A stretch of 64,000 bases of DNA, from the NCBI GenBank assembly GCA_032622095.1, contig CP136069.1:46352194-46416193 (forward strand), read 5' to 3'. How positions within the stretch are numbered: the stretch's first letter is position 1; each line of letters opens with the position of its first letter. The stretch comes from Siphonodentalium dalli. Its lineage: Eukaryota > Mollusca > Scaphopoda > Gadilida > Siphonodentaliidae. This document shows positions 1 through 12,199 of this stretch, piece by piece. The position numbers were made by a program, and so were the translations under genes. Below the pieces are notes generated by a model that was not told where the DNA came from, ran no database searches, and worked only from the letters and a program-made list of their open reading frames with translations.

Positions 1-880
1 ATGTATTTGGTGGAGTGGATATGCGTGACGTCCGTGGTTTTGGTGCAGGTCTCTGTGGCTGTGGTGTGGCTTTGACGCGTTTTGGTGTGGATCTCACAGA
101 CGACGACGTTGTCTGATCCCTGGCTGGACTATCCTGAAATTGAAGCTGGCGAGCGATTAGTGGGGGAGGGGAGGGTGACCGACCACGTTTGTTTGTATGA
201 GTTTGGACGCCAACTCGTGTACCTATCGAGGACTGAAGATTACCACAGATGCTCAAGAACTTTGATTTTGTCTCATTAGTTAATTTGGTGCCAAAATTCT
301 TCAGTCCCCATTTTAATGCCGTGTCACGTGCTCGGTCGAAGTCAAGGGTTTTAGAAGAAAGAGCCGAAAGAACCTTGACTTCAATTTCTGATTCCGTTTT
401 CCGATAATAATTGACCAAAGTTTTCATGGAGTTTAAACCCCACTGAAAAGCGTCCGCTTTAAGCGAATTGAAGACATCCTAACAGGGGAGCACTGGTCGG
501 AATGTCTTCTTTCGCCCTGACTCAACGATGGCCGAAAAGCCTTTCGGAAGGACCTTCTTCTCCAAACGGTCCTGTAAAAAATTAATATGGTGCCAAAGTT
601 GTAGAATTTTGTATAGCAACTTTACTAGATTTGAATGGTCTAAATAAGCCTGGTCTTTTTGCCGCTCTGGGCGGTTAGTTTTTCCACGTTTAGGTTGTTT
701 AAATTAAAATAACAAACATGAGACATACATGATTTATAAACTGTTAACAACAGATATCAAACTCAATACATGACAAAGATGACTCAGTGAAGTTTATAAA
801 GTGAACATAAAAATATTAAGGTAAAAATCTTTTTAAGCATTACTAAACCGTTTAGCACAGTCCACTTCACTCATCCGATC
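1..880. other. Opening segment without recognisable gene
   Basis: The first ~100 bases are G/T-rich and loosely repetitive; the rest is AT-rich. A 65-codon open frame at 82-279 has no recognisable motif and I do not accept it as a gene. Nothing else is seen. Confidence 0.5.
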
Positions 881-889
881 ATCACTAAA

Positions 890-2230
890 CTTAATATTTA
901 TCTTGATATTGATCTATCAGATGAGAGCTATCAAATATTTTTTAGGAAAAAATGGTCGCCAGCGGCCATATTGCATTTACGTTATATGTTATCGCGTCAT
1001 GTCGATATCTAGTATTACTTAGAAATTTCACCTTTCCAGATTCATAATTGCTCCATTGACTGTAACAGATGGAATTATTCCCCTCTTCGGATAGAGTGTC
1101 ACTGAAACTTTATTTTGTCATACTGTCTGTATAGTCACTGATTATATATGGCAATAATCTGTAATAAGATGTAGCACTATTTTATTTTATATTTACATGC
1201 AGTGCTGTTTTTATACAACAATTCTAATCCCCCCTAGATCATCATGTGATCGACCATACATCGCGCGAGGACCTGGTTGAATTAAGGGGGGTTTTTATGG
1301 ATAACTTCTGTCCTCAAGCTAGATTATACTTATGACATTTAATGGCATGTTTCTAACATGGAGGGTTAGATATGCGCGAGACACCACCACTCTTCAATTC
1401 ACACCAAGTTATCAGCTGTCATATTCGGATATTAGAACCCATAGCCATGATATATGGTTTATTTTGTGTATACTAGTAATATTGTTATTTTCAGTACCTT
1501 TATATACCAGTACTGTGTATAACAATACATATACATTAATCCATGTATACATGTATATTGATTCAACGGATTCAGTGGTTTTGTCCATCAGTCTATCAAA
1601 TTTGCGGGGAAAACATGGCCACAAGCAGTACACCCTGTTAAATTTCGAATTTGAATCAATTGGCGCACCCTGCAGCCAGCTTTTATTGGAGAACTTTTTC
1701 TCATGTGGATAGTTTGGGTCACCGCTAGATGTGAGCCATGTTTTGTTCTCAAGCTGTCCTTGTGAAGACATCACTGCCAGCGGTGATCTTGAATTTTACT
1801 ATTTTTATGGCTAAATAATTTGGTTGATCCTACAGACGACACCCCTTGTCCGATCGTCACCAGATTCCACAATGATCTTCTGGATAACCAGGGGGAGAGT
1901 AATCTAATTTCCCCGAATTTCGTTAAAAAACATTACCACAGGCAGCAATTTGGTATCTTACTGTTTGATCCTCTTTTGCGTGACTGAATTGTTTAGCAAC
2001 TGTACAGTCATATCCCTCATCTGATAGTCACCACACTTTATATTGATCTTCGGGCTGACAACTAGATGGGAGCTATCGAATGCTTTGAATTTTTTTGGAA
2101 AACATTGTCGCCAGCAGTCATCTTCTATTTTGGTTTTTATATACATGTATATCTCTTCATTCGGATAGCCAGTATTACGTATAGGTACTTCAACTTTCCG
2201 CATTCCTGTCATCATTTGAAATATAAAAAT
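890..2230. repeat. Diverged direct repeats, roughly 1.1-kb spacing
   Basis: Blocks near 900-1060 and 2035-2210 share order and wording: a run around 'attgatct', a 'gagagctatc' or 'gggagctatc' segment, 'tggtcgccagc', then 'agtattac' and 'ttcaactttcc'-type text. A weaker third version lies near 1550-1640. The open frames on both strands at 1332-1774 fall inside this repeat and look like chance. Identity is low, so the repeat is old. Confidence 0.45.
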
Positions 2231-2382
2231 TTACCTGATACCATGCACCCTTCAAAATTTGTTTCGTCGTATCTATTTTAATGACCCGTATGGTAATATT
2301 GATACAGATATATTTGTCAAACATGTCTTTGTACAATATACAGGTATTTAGTTTGTAACTAAATCTAGAAATATATAATAGT

Positions 2383-3030
2383 AGCTGGTGGACCCTACTT
2401 CGTCCGGGATTTTCCCCTCTGATTTTCGGAGAATTGCGCGATTTAACCTTGAATTGACCATTTTAAAGGTGAACGTCATGTCGGGTCACGATTTGACCCG
2501 CCCAAAACACTCCCCGGACAAAAGTCACGACAAAAGTACCCGTCGAAATCCGCCCGGCTTTACCCGATTTGACCTTGAATTGACAATTTTGAATGTCAAG
2601 ATCAGGTCAGGGTCATAATTTGACCCACCCGAAACACTCCTGGGACAAAAGTAACAGTAGGTATTATATTTCGTTGAAATACTTCGTTTTACCAGATTTG
2701 ACCTTGAATTGATCTTTTTGAATGTCAAAGTCAGGTCGGGATCAAGATTTGACCCGTCCAAATAGTCCAGAAACATGCCTACATCAGCACGTTCGAGAAC
2801 ATGGTCCCACGTGAAATTGGACCCGTCAATATTGCTCCCGGGATCGAAGTAGTCCTACACACAAATTTTTAGTCGGATCGGTCAAGGTCCAGAAACATGC
2901 CTATGAGCGAGGTCAAGTTGACACGTTAAATACCAAATCCGAGTCGGATCAGTCGAGCAGTGTTAGAGTCTATAACACATACACACATGCATTCATGCAT
3001 ACACACATACATACAGACAGGTGTTCCAAA
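2383..3030 (+). repeat. Dispersed repeat with internal subrepeats and CA-rich tail (copy 1)
   Basis: Begins 'ggtggaccctacttcgtccg' and carries about three imperfect ~130-bp subunits built around 'tttgaccttgaattgac' and 'atttgacccg'. It ends near 2990-3030 in a mixed CA/CATA run. A second copy lies at 53194-53600, and a related tail at 55690-55880. The layout (unique body, microsatellite 3' end, dispersed copies) suggests a SINE or LINE-tail family; no pol III box was recognised. Confidence 0.6.
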
Positions 3031-3640
3031 ATGTATAATCGATAGCTACAACAATTCTATGGTAGATAGTTCACGGCCGACCTGATGCATGCATCTTAGT
3101 TTTCTTGTAATGTTGTGATGTTGGGACCTCAATTTTGCAGAATGATTCAATGAGCCAAATACCATATCTTATGGTTAATTATTTAAAAGACTACAGCAAA
3201 CTGGAGGGTTTTTTTCCGTGTTTTAGTAATTACAACATTAGATGAAAAACAATATATTAATATGCGTATCTGTGATTAAGAAGAAAATTTATGCTTTATG
3301 GTATGGACTTATTACTGTATTAGCCAAAATTGCCTCTGAGTCTGACACTGGAACTGTGTGATGAAAACGTTCAGAATCGACAATCGATTGAATCGAATCA
3401 TGATTCATATATCTCGAAACAGCGCACAACTCTATGATATTAAATGATTTTTCATTTAAGTGCAATAATGCCGTTTTAGCGTTTCTAAATTTCCAAAACT
3501 GTCGAAAATGTAAATTTGTAACGCAAGGTAACGTAACAAAAACGTACGCAAAGTAGTCAAGTACGTATATTGAGCATGATGCTTTCTCGTTTCTATGGTG
3601 TTATAACTTCCGGCGAGTCATGCGCAGAAGTATCGCCTAA
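3031..3640. other. Intergenic stretch, nothing recognised
   Basis: AT-rich sequence between the tail of the preceding repeat and the 3' end of the GPCR pseudogene. It lies outside the segmental duplication, whose edge is near 3665. Confidence 0.4.
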
Positions 3641-4660
3641 TCACGGATAGCAGCTATCCTCCACCGTTTTCGAAATGGTCGACATTGCCGTCTGGCTGGA
3701 GTGAACAGATCGTTCCTCCTTCACGCATATCCTCATTAATGTTTTTCTGTAAACAGACGACGTCGACATCAGGATGTAAAAATTCTGAGCAAAATTTAGC
3801 AACATTATCGCATTGCAAATGTGCCACATGAAGTCGACTAGTCTCTTCCTTTCTCTGTCATAGAGATGCGGATAGGACTCCACGTAGACGAACTCCACTA
3901 ATTCGACGACGGCCTTGGGAAACAGCGCAACAAACGACACCATTGCCACGGCAACGAGCGCGATACTCGTACGATCAACAGCTTGTTTCGTGTCCGAGTG
4001 TCCATGACGGGTGCTCTCCCCTTTAAACGCTGCCATCTGTCTGCGCAGGGTTATTATCGTCCACGTGGTCACGACGAAGATGATCAGCAACGGTATGTGA
4101 GTTTTTAGAATCAGGCCAGCGATAAAGAAGGAGACGGCATGCTCCTCAAACGGTTTACAAAAGTCAGCATCTACATAACATGCCGTCTCGGATGCGCATA
4201 TTAAGCCATAAAGCTCAAATGCTGCGATGGCTACGATCAGGGTACAGATGTTAATCGGTCGAGCCCAAGTGCCGCCACCAACCAGGGGGAGATCGACCCC
4301 GTGGAACTTCTCCAGAGTATCTTCAGTGACTGTTTGCATAAGAACGAATGTGTCGAAGAAAGCTATGTATCTCAAGTACACTGAATGTGAGAATTTCCCG
4401 AATGACTTCAAGCTCATGAACACGAGGATCATCGCATTACCTATAGCTCCAATCACGGCAATACACACTATAACCACGGCATACGTTTTTTGGTCTATCA
4501 ATTTCTACAGCCCTGACCCCACCGTTAGGTCACTGTTCGGGTCGTCCGTAGAATCTACAGTCCATGTAACATTTATATCTGGAATCTCCGTAGAAACATT
4601 CCATAAAGTTATGACATTTGTGTCATTGGTCGAATCCAGTGACGAATTGAAATCAGTCAT
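3641..4660 (-). pseudogene. Class A GPCR pseudogene (duplicate of the gene at 37.6-38.8 kb)
   Basis: Same reading as the intact receptor on this strand but broken several ways. The first ATG of the intact copy is changed (ATG to CTG), leaving an ATG at 4658-4660. A TAG replaces a tyrosine codon shortly before TM1 (near 4507-4509). Two deletions, about 54 bp near 4255 and about 75 bp near 4300, remove most of TM3, the conserved TM3 cysteine and the frame of the LDR motif; a 6-bp deletion lies near 4220. Because the deletions restore frame, a 286-codon open stretch remains downstream, starting without an ATG. TM5-TM7 are well preserved. The last few codons differ from the intact copy, which marks the duplication edge near 3665. 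I infer a non-functional receptor; a shortened product from an internal start cannot be excluded. Confidence 0.85.
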
Positions 4661-6324
4661 GTTTAGTCCAATCAGCACGTGGTTCTACCTAGAAATAATT
4701 TGTTTCAACTTGTTTGTGTCTGATGAAGTGTTAGTTTCAACATACTAAAACCCAAGTTTCAAATCGTATGCCATCTCTTATAATTAACGGTCAAATAGAG
4801 CGGCACGCTACCATAACATGAGTGCTTTAGTTTTAGTGGTAGACAGGGTTCACGATGTTGGTGGCCAAGTTGGCTATTTTTTTTGGAAAATGACCATAGA
4901 AACCTCTTTGAATATCATCAGATCTCACTCAATTCAATTCAATTTAATTACTCTTCATCATGTTGAATATTACAGATTATGTGGATCATTACAATATAAT
5001 AATACATATATATACTATATAGCGTGCGATGCATGATGATTTTTGATTGATTATTATGTGCAAGATAATACACAATATATAGTGAATTTCAACAACTATT
5101 TAATTCAACAACCCATGGCGGTGTCCTAACGTATGAGGTTATAGAATGCCTCATGGGAGCCTAAACTATGCTAAAGAATGGCATAATCCTTTTAATGAAC
5201 AGTGAAATGTTTTGTGTGCTCTCCCCCTCCACTAAACCCTTTATAGTTGCTCGTCAGACGTCAGTGTATGTTTGGGTAACAATTTCCTAGAAGTCAAAAC
5301 AAATATTATATATATTTGGAAAGTGTGGAGGGCGCTGGCACAGGTCGGTTATCCGATTTCTTATGTAATTATTTCTATGGAACTAGCTAAATTTTGTTAG
5401 GTTGTGTCGGAAATTGACATAAAATATATTTTCTAATTCCGGAATTTATCAGTTATTTTAATTTTAGGTGTGCGTTTTAGTCTCTGGCTTCGCTTTTTTT
5501 TAGTTCTGGATTTCTCAGTTTCAATTTGGCCAAGGTTTCTGTATAATGACCAAATAAATTCAGAAATGGCCTAATATTTACAAAAAAATTGTTAGCCAGC
5601 GTCAAACGTGGGCGTAGGATATGGTTATGTTTTGCGCCATGTAAAGTACAGTCCATGTTGCATTTATGACGGGTGTTTCCTTACAATCATCCGACATGGC
5701 AGCACAAATTAAAATCAATCAATTTTCCAGTGGAGTGATAGACACAGATGGACAACGAAATTACGCTATTTTGTGGATGCATGAATAGTGAAAATATATA
5801 TAGTTGGTTGGATAATACCCAGCGTGATTGGCTAGTTCACCGAGTAATGTTTGGAATGTTCAATCTTTATTAAAACCTCCCGGTTAGGGTACGTTCATAC
5901 ACTGGCAAATAAGCACGGTATATGGTTTGCAGGCATTTCATCGTAGAAACCGATATGATGCCAGAATATGAACGTAAACATGCATATAACATGCATCTTT
6001 ACCAAAGCAAACGACATGAGAAGTAAAATTTATGTAGTTCCACTTGAAGCGGTGCTACCTGCAGGCATTTGCCTTCATATACCTGTACGATTGATTCTTG
6101 CGAGATAATTGCATGTTATATTTACAGGCAAATTCCGGTAGCATAGCTACATGTGGAACTACAGAGAATTTACTTCTCATGTAGTTAGCTGTTGTACAGC
6201 TGCATGTTATGCATGTCTCCGTTCATGTTCTGTCATCATATAGAAATGCCCACACACCTTGCATATACAGTGCAAACTTGCCAGCGTATGAACGTACCCG
6301 TATAGTAAAATTACAATCGCCACG

Positions 6325-6480
6325 TCGAATTGCGGTTCGGCACCTGGACGTTTCGTCTTCGACGAAGTGCTTGGGCCGAAACAACCAAGTGCCGAAAACC
6401 CAGGTACCGACGCGTCCTGAAAACTATGTGCCAAAACATCCATATGCCAAAAATTCTCGCAACGCGCCACGTTCATATAA
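6325..6480. repeat. Short imperfect repeats around 'gtgccgaaa' (copy A)
   Basis: Irregular repeats of a ~20-bp word (gtgccgaaa followed by a 'catcca' or 'ctggacg' variant) arranged on both strands around 'ttcgtcttcgacgaag', a short perfect palindrome. The counterpart at 41525-41740 is longer. The open frames here come from the repeat. Confidence 0.6.
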
Positions 6481-6614
6481 TTGAGTATATGCCAACTCTG
6501 ATATATTACACTGGTGGTAGATGAATGATTACTGCTAGTTGGCTGATCCGCATATCATTACAAGAAAACCATAGTCAGAAATGGTAACGCCACCAAGATC
6601 ATATTATTAGCCAT

Positions 6615-7935
6615 AAATATAAATCATAATATAAAATATATTGGTTACATGAATGGACCGCCTCAGAATTCCGTTAAGACATGCAAGTAATTCTTCAAAT
6701 TATTACAATGAACTACGGCTTATAAATTACTGCAGGTTTCTCATTCGCCACACCAGAATGCTTCTAAATGCGGATCAAAGCTAAGAGTGCATGGCACAGC
6801 CATTGTTCATAGACATTTTACAGATAGCGAGAATGATGCATGCTGGGAACGAAAGTATCCACAGCAAAGCCATGTGCTTACGGAGGCATGCGTTTATTAT
6901 AGGGGATTTATGGTGGGCCTATAAAACTAATTATAACTTTGTTATCTGTCATAGTTTATGCGTGAAATTTTAAACATATATACCATGGACATATACCCCT
7001 TCCAGAATGTTGAAAAACATTTTCAGTTGCTCATCGTATTTTTATAGTCGAAATAGTCCGAAATTTCAGAAAATTGCGCTAACTGCTCAATGTTTTAATG
7101 TGTTACAAAACGTCTGATAAAAATAGTTCTATCGGGAATATTCACACCATTTTTTTTCAGAGAACATAGAGTAAACATAGTCCTATCGGAATATCGTAAA
7201 GGAGATTAATTAAAACCCTCAGACTGCCGAGACTGACGACATTAAATTCGCTTTTTCGTATCCCACGGAAATGAAACTTGTCTGTCCATTGATCACGTTA
7301 TATATTTGACATAGTATTTTTTTTTCTGTTGTATTTGAACACGTGCAGGCTGCACGATTATAATAACTTCAACCGATAAGCGCCGACTGATACCCGCGCA
7401 ACAATTTGTCTCAAATAAATTGTTATCAAAACGCAGGTTTATGGCCGCGGACATAAGCCGATTAAGTGTAATGTAATTTATCCATGAACTTGACTGAAAA
7501 ATTGGGATTCTATCACCATTAGCCACGAAAATGGGACCTCTAAACAGGCAAGTTTTATTTTCGGGGGACACGAACAAGCGAATTTATTGTCGGCAGTTTC
7601 GGCAGTCTGAGGGTTAATTAATCCCGAATTAAACGGAACTACTTTACGATAGTCCGATAGGACTATGTTTACTCTATGCATGTTCTCTGAAAAAATAGTG
7701 TGAATATTCCAGATAGAACTCTTTTTATCAGACGTTGTGTAACACCTTAAACATTGAGCAGTTATAGCGCACACCGAAATGTGTTGTCTTGCAAGATATC
7801 CCATCGCTTTAGCTAAATTTACCTTCCTACAATATCCATAAAGAGGATCATATATTATATACCCACGGTTTTAATTATAGAATATAAAATATATTGGTTT
7901 CGCGAATGACCAACTCAGAATTCCGTTAAAATAAC
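6615..7935. repeat. Direct-repeat-flanked block containing a foldback
   Basis: A ~70-bp sequence ('aatataaaatatattggtt' up to 'cagaattccgtta') occurs at 6617-6685 and again at 7873-7930. Between them, 7065-7290 and 7560-7795 are inverted copies: 'ctgctcaatg' and 'cagacgt' words pair across the centre, as do 'cagactgccga' and 'tcggcagtctg'. Probably a MITE or foldback with later decay. The 94- and 108-codon frames inside are not supported. Confidence 0.6.
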
Positions 7936-8039
7936 AATAACAACCAGCACCTATAACGAACCGTTTTACTGGACTTGGCCTACTGGTCGCGTAGTTCCGA
8001 CTTTTAAATAAACGGAATTTCCAACTCTATAAATAAAAG

Positions 8040-8640
8040 CCCCACAAGAATACATTCGCCCTGTCCACCACGCAATATCAAAATCTCAGCAGCTATAGAT
8101 ACACCACAGGTGGCGTAATTACATCGGTGACTTTAAGTTTACAATTTGAGCCTGTCCTCACTCTATCGATACGATTTATCATAAACATATTATACACCGG
8201 TGGCGTTAACTTTACAATTTCGGCATCTACGTTATTCTATCGGTACGATTCAGTAAGGTACAAACAATCTCCATAAATTACCCACAATTCAGTTCACTAC
8301 ACCAGGGGGCTCCCAATAGGTTATACAATATTTTCAGGGGCTCCCAATAGGTTATACAATATTTCAGGCTATCAGATTATTTATATTTTCAACAACATAT
8401 TATTACACCGGTGACTTTAAGTTTACAATTTGAGCCTGTCCTGACTCTATCGATAGGAGTTATCATATTTTCATAAACGTATTATACACCGCTGGCGTTA
8501 ACTTTACAATTTCGGCATCTACGTGATTCTATCGGTATGATTAAGTAAGGTACAAACAATCTCCAAGAATACATTCGCCCTGTACACCACGCGATATCAA
8601 AAAACCAAAAGCTAGAAACACCACACTAGGCGGCGTAACA
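8040..8640 (+). repeat. Nested tandem duplications
   Basis: A segment reading 'ctttaagtttacaatttgag' then 'ggcgttaactttacaatttc' occurs at about 8130-8270 and 8408-8560. A 29-30-bp unit ('aggggctcccaataggttat') is repeated at 8307-8370. The flanking phrase 'aagaatacattcgccctgt' recurs at 8047 and 8565. No gene seen. Confidence 0.7.
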
Positions 8641-8683
8641 AGATATAGATACTTAATGGCGGCCGTCTTTTTCCATCTACAGA

Positions 8684-9046
8684 TACTTAAGTGTGTACCG
8701 TAAACGCCCATCTAGCCAACCACTACGTTATATACATTCTTTAAAATAGCTTCTTTGACAAATAAAAAACGCTCTTTAAAAACGCTCTTTATTTGTTTTT
8801 TATTTAAATTTTTTTCAGTTCTGACTATCACCGTTATTTAGTCAATATAAATTATTCGAGAAAAAAAATCTTTACAAAGAAACGTTTTTTTTTCTTAAAT
8901 GTTTTTAAAATTTCTGAATATCTCCGTTATTTCGTCAATATAATCATCATGTTGTGCCCGCGGTCAGATCAGTATTAAGGTTTATATATCGTAATGGTGG
9001 GCTGGATGGACGTATACGGTACACAATTAAGTATCTATAGGTGGTA
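8684..9046. mobile_element. MITE with ~35-bp terminal inverted repeats (copy A)
   Basis: Left end 'agatacttaagtgtgtaccg' pairs with right end 'cggtacacaattaagtatct'. The ~360-bp interior has no coding capacity and carries poly-T/poly-A stretches and two 'acgctcttta' words. The copy at 41868-42222 has the same flanks, so the insertion predates the segmental duplication. Superfamily not assigned. Confidence 0.7.
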
Positions 9047-9059
9047 AAAAATTACTTAT

Positions 9060-9408
9060 ATATGCGAGTCAACAATGTGTCGTCTCGCATATATAAGAGA
9101 ATGCATTGGTCTAACAATTTTATAATTTACAATTTTTCTTACATTCTTTAACAATGTTCATAATTTTTTTAAATCATTTTTTTCTTACAATCTTTAAGAA
9201 TTGTTATAAATTTTGTCTTACATTCTATAACCAGTTTTATCATTTTTTCTTATATGCTTTAACAATTTTATCACTTTTAGAATTTTTTCTTACATTCTTT
9301 AACAACTTTCATCATTCTTTTATCATTATTTCTTACATTCTTTAAAAAAAATAATTCATTTTTCTTACATCTGTTAACAATTATATTAGGCCAATGCATT
9401 CTCTTCAT
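9060..9408. repeat. Pyrimidine-rich tandem repeat framed by an inverted repeat
   Basis: Roughly eight imperfect ~30-bp units around 'tttttcttacattctttaac' fill 9128-9380. 'agagaatgcattggtctaac' on the left (about 9098) and 'ttaggccaatgcattctct' on the right (about 9388-9406) are inverted copies. A separate short hairpin, 'gcgagtcaac' to 'cgtctcgc', lies at 9060-9100. The 63-codon phenylalanine-rich frame is a reading of the repeat. Confidence 0.6.
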
Positions 9409-10430
9409 TTGGGGTATTGCTTAGCAACCGTTGCTACCCTTAAATAGAAGTTAGGTTCACTCTTCTGGCCATATATATCTCAAATTTCATAATAGTGTAT
9501 TGACTGCCTCAAAAACGCAATTTCCTTGGGCTGAAATACGATGATAAAAGCTGTTATTGTATTTTACTTTCAATATCGGGTAGTTGCTTAGCAACCGTTA
9601 CCAGGGAGTGACCATGTGGCAAGGTAACCAGATCATAAAATAATCAGTGGTCCATGGGGAACATACCTCTAAAGTTTCAGACATGTGACACCACTCGAAC
9701 ATAAACAACACAATACGCCTATACACTGCCTACTATAACTGAAGTGAAATACCACTGGGAGTCCAGGGTCAGGGTGTCGATCGTTGTGAGGAGCTAGGGT
9801 CCAAAGGGTTATTGCGTTACTGGGAATCAGATACCCACCCCAGTCATAGTAAGATGACATAGTAAAATGAACAGATGCATATTCCTTGCTTGCATTGCAA
9901 TATAGCTTGGCGCATGGAAGGAAATGTTATAAGTGAATATCCATACGCTGACCCAACAAATACATAACTTTGAATTAAAGGAACCACGTTTGGGCATGAC
10001 TATGTCGGATTCAGGTAACTACATGTAGTATCCCAAATAAGTTCACTATTTTCACATCGAGTCAACTGGATGTTCATGCCGATCTGCAGAAAGGGAATAG
10101 GCCATGTATAGTGATATACTTTATTCAGTAGACTAACATGCGCATGTAAAGACTAGACTGAAAACCCCATTCTCTGGTGGTGCAAGTAATTATTATATTA
10201 TCCAAAAACTGTCCTCATTTCATTTGTCTTATAATAGTAACGTGGCGTATTAGTCAAAACAAAGTAATGTACCACACCTTGCACGTGCTCTCAGGGTAAA
10301 TTGATCAAAATCTGTTGAATTTTGGTTTATGACTATCATCTTGACATCCAACATGTATTAAGTGGATGAATATGATGAAAATGGTCATGTAGATTATGGT
10401 CCCTCTCACATCCTTTGCAAAGTTCTGGTC
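9409..10430. other. Stretch without a gene; two X-box-like sites
   Basis: No coding region recognised. 'ttgcttagcaacc' occurs at about 9419-9431 and 9584-9596. It resembles the palindromic RFX/X-box (GTTGC...GCAAC). Nothing else stands out. Confidence 0.4.
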
Positions 10431-10854
10431 GTTCCCTTTAAAACGTGGCCATAATCCTAAAAGACATTTTCAGCAAAATTCCATACTGCATCCTTTAAAA
10501 TGAATTTGTCACCCTCAGTAGGTTACTGGGACAACCATAATAGCATATGTAGTTGCCAGGAGATTAAATAGCATGTCTAATAACAAAGTAAGTCACAGTT
10601 TGCTACCTTTGAGAAACATCAGAGAATAGTGTTCTGCACATGTGAACAATGTACTTTAAAAACAATATTTTGATTGCATTTTTGAAAACCACCATTAAGA
10701 CAGTTCCGAAACAACAAACACCCCTGATACTAAAGGTAGTTACATTTACTTGAAAACAGTGTCAATCTCGCGAACTGTACATTTTAGCCGATTTTAGTGT
10801 CAAGTTCAGAGAGGGATAATTGATCATATTCGTAATGTATGCAATTACGATATA
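10430..10854. repeat. Diverged partial copy of the adjoining foldback arm
   Basis: Phrases such as 'aaaattccatactgca', 'aatgaatttgtca' and 'agtcacagtttgctacctt' match the right arm of the next element at 14548-14690 in the same order, at lower identity. It looks like an older copy of the same family next to the younger one. Confidence 0.6.
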
Positions 10855-12199
10855 GTCGGGGAGCCAATAAGGTCCACCTGCACCCCCCCCCGATGATTAC
10901 AAATAACCTTATTTTTATTGTTCCCTATGGTATCCAGATAAATAATCCGGATTTCACCGAAAAATAAAGGTGGCCCTACTAGGTGCTAGAGCCATTTGAA
11001 TCCAAGATGGTCGTCATTTCCTCTAATTCCGACCAGCTGTATTTCATCGTTGTAATAGATCGGTTGTTAGCAAAAGACACAGACATAATGTATGCCATTT
11101 TGTTGGTATGATGTCCTTCTTCAAAATGACTGCAAATAATTTCGAAAAAAATTCAAAATGGCCGCCGAAAAATGACGTCATATGCACGAAAATAGGAAAT
11201 TTAATTAATATTTCACCATATCTTCCATTTTTCTTCACATTAATCATTAGTAAATGGCAATGTTTTTGAGACAGTCATCAAGCGCGATATTATAGCGTCA
11301 TTTTAAGACATTTGCCATTGACGAGGGTTCAGTAATAGATACAGGAAGAGGATTTGAAAAAGAGGGGTGAAAATTTCGAATTTTTTTGCAAGACGGTTTT
11401 GATAGTCATTTTATCGACAAACCACACAGGCTGTTAATAGAATGTCAACAACTATGTGCTTTATTTTATTGGACGGATGTTTTACTTCAATTGGAAATTA
11501 AATTGGTGTAGAAAATTTCCAAAATGGCCGCCGAAAATATGAAAAATGGTAAATATTGCCCCAGGGTGTCCTGCTATGGCTTACAAGTTGTGGTTGATAT
11601 ATAAAATTGGCTAATCTGTATTATATACATTGAATACTAACATGTCTGATGCACCATGGATCATTGTTTCTATTGTCACCACTGACATCACCAGAAATGT
11701 TGGATTTTTCACTCACAAACTTGATATAAACATCGGCAAAAATTAACTTTTCAGGGTTGGACAATTGTTTTAAGTAAAATGCAACTATCATTGGTATCAA
11801 AGGTATTTATTGTTTTGGTCTATCTTAAATGTGTCACACTGCGGTGTTTATAGACCAAATTGCTCAAGATGGCTTCCAGAATGGTAACCAAATTTGTAAA
11901 AAGTTATTTTTTTACATATATCCCGAACATTATTCTCTGCGTTATCCGACAAGGTATTAAATTGTGACTCACTTGGTTATTATACGTGTTAGTTAATTAG
12001 CTGACAACCACGTTCTATTATGTTTGTCCCAGTTCCGTATGGGGCATGACAAATTCATTTTAAAGTTGCAATATGAAATTTGGCGGAGAACCTCTTTTGT
12101 GATTCTTGCCATATTATTGAAAGGAAATGGGCAGAACTTTGAAACGGAACTGAGATGAACCATAATATGTGGCTATACTGGTCCATTATGATACAACAT

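Larger units (their letters stand above)
3665..9050. repeat. Segmental duplication, copy A
   Basis: Co-linear with 37643-42220: GPCR body, its 5' flank ('gtgttagtttcaacatac'), a block with 'ttttaggtgtgcgttttagt', a block with 'aaacctcccggttag', the 'gtgccgaaa' repeat patch and the terminal MITE. Copy A has about 500 bp (roughly 4925-5435) absent from B, and the 6540-8640 interval has no counterpart in B. Copy B has its own insertions. Orientation is direct, spacing about 34 kb. Confidence 0.75.

Noticed and set aside
1332-1774. Overlapping 126- and 120-codon frames on opposite strands
   Set aside because: They lie in diverged repeat sequence, lack motifs, and oppose each other over the same bases.
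4227-4748. 173-codon plus-strand frame across the GPCR pseudogene (and 139 codons at 38444-38863)
   Set aside because: Antisense shadow of the receptor; no motif of its own.
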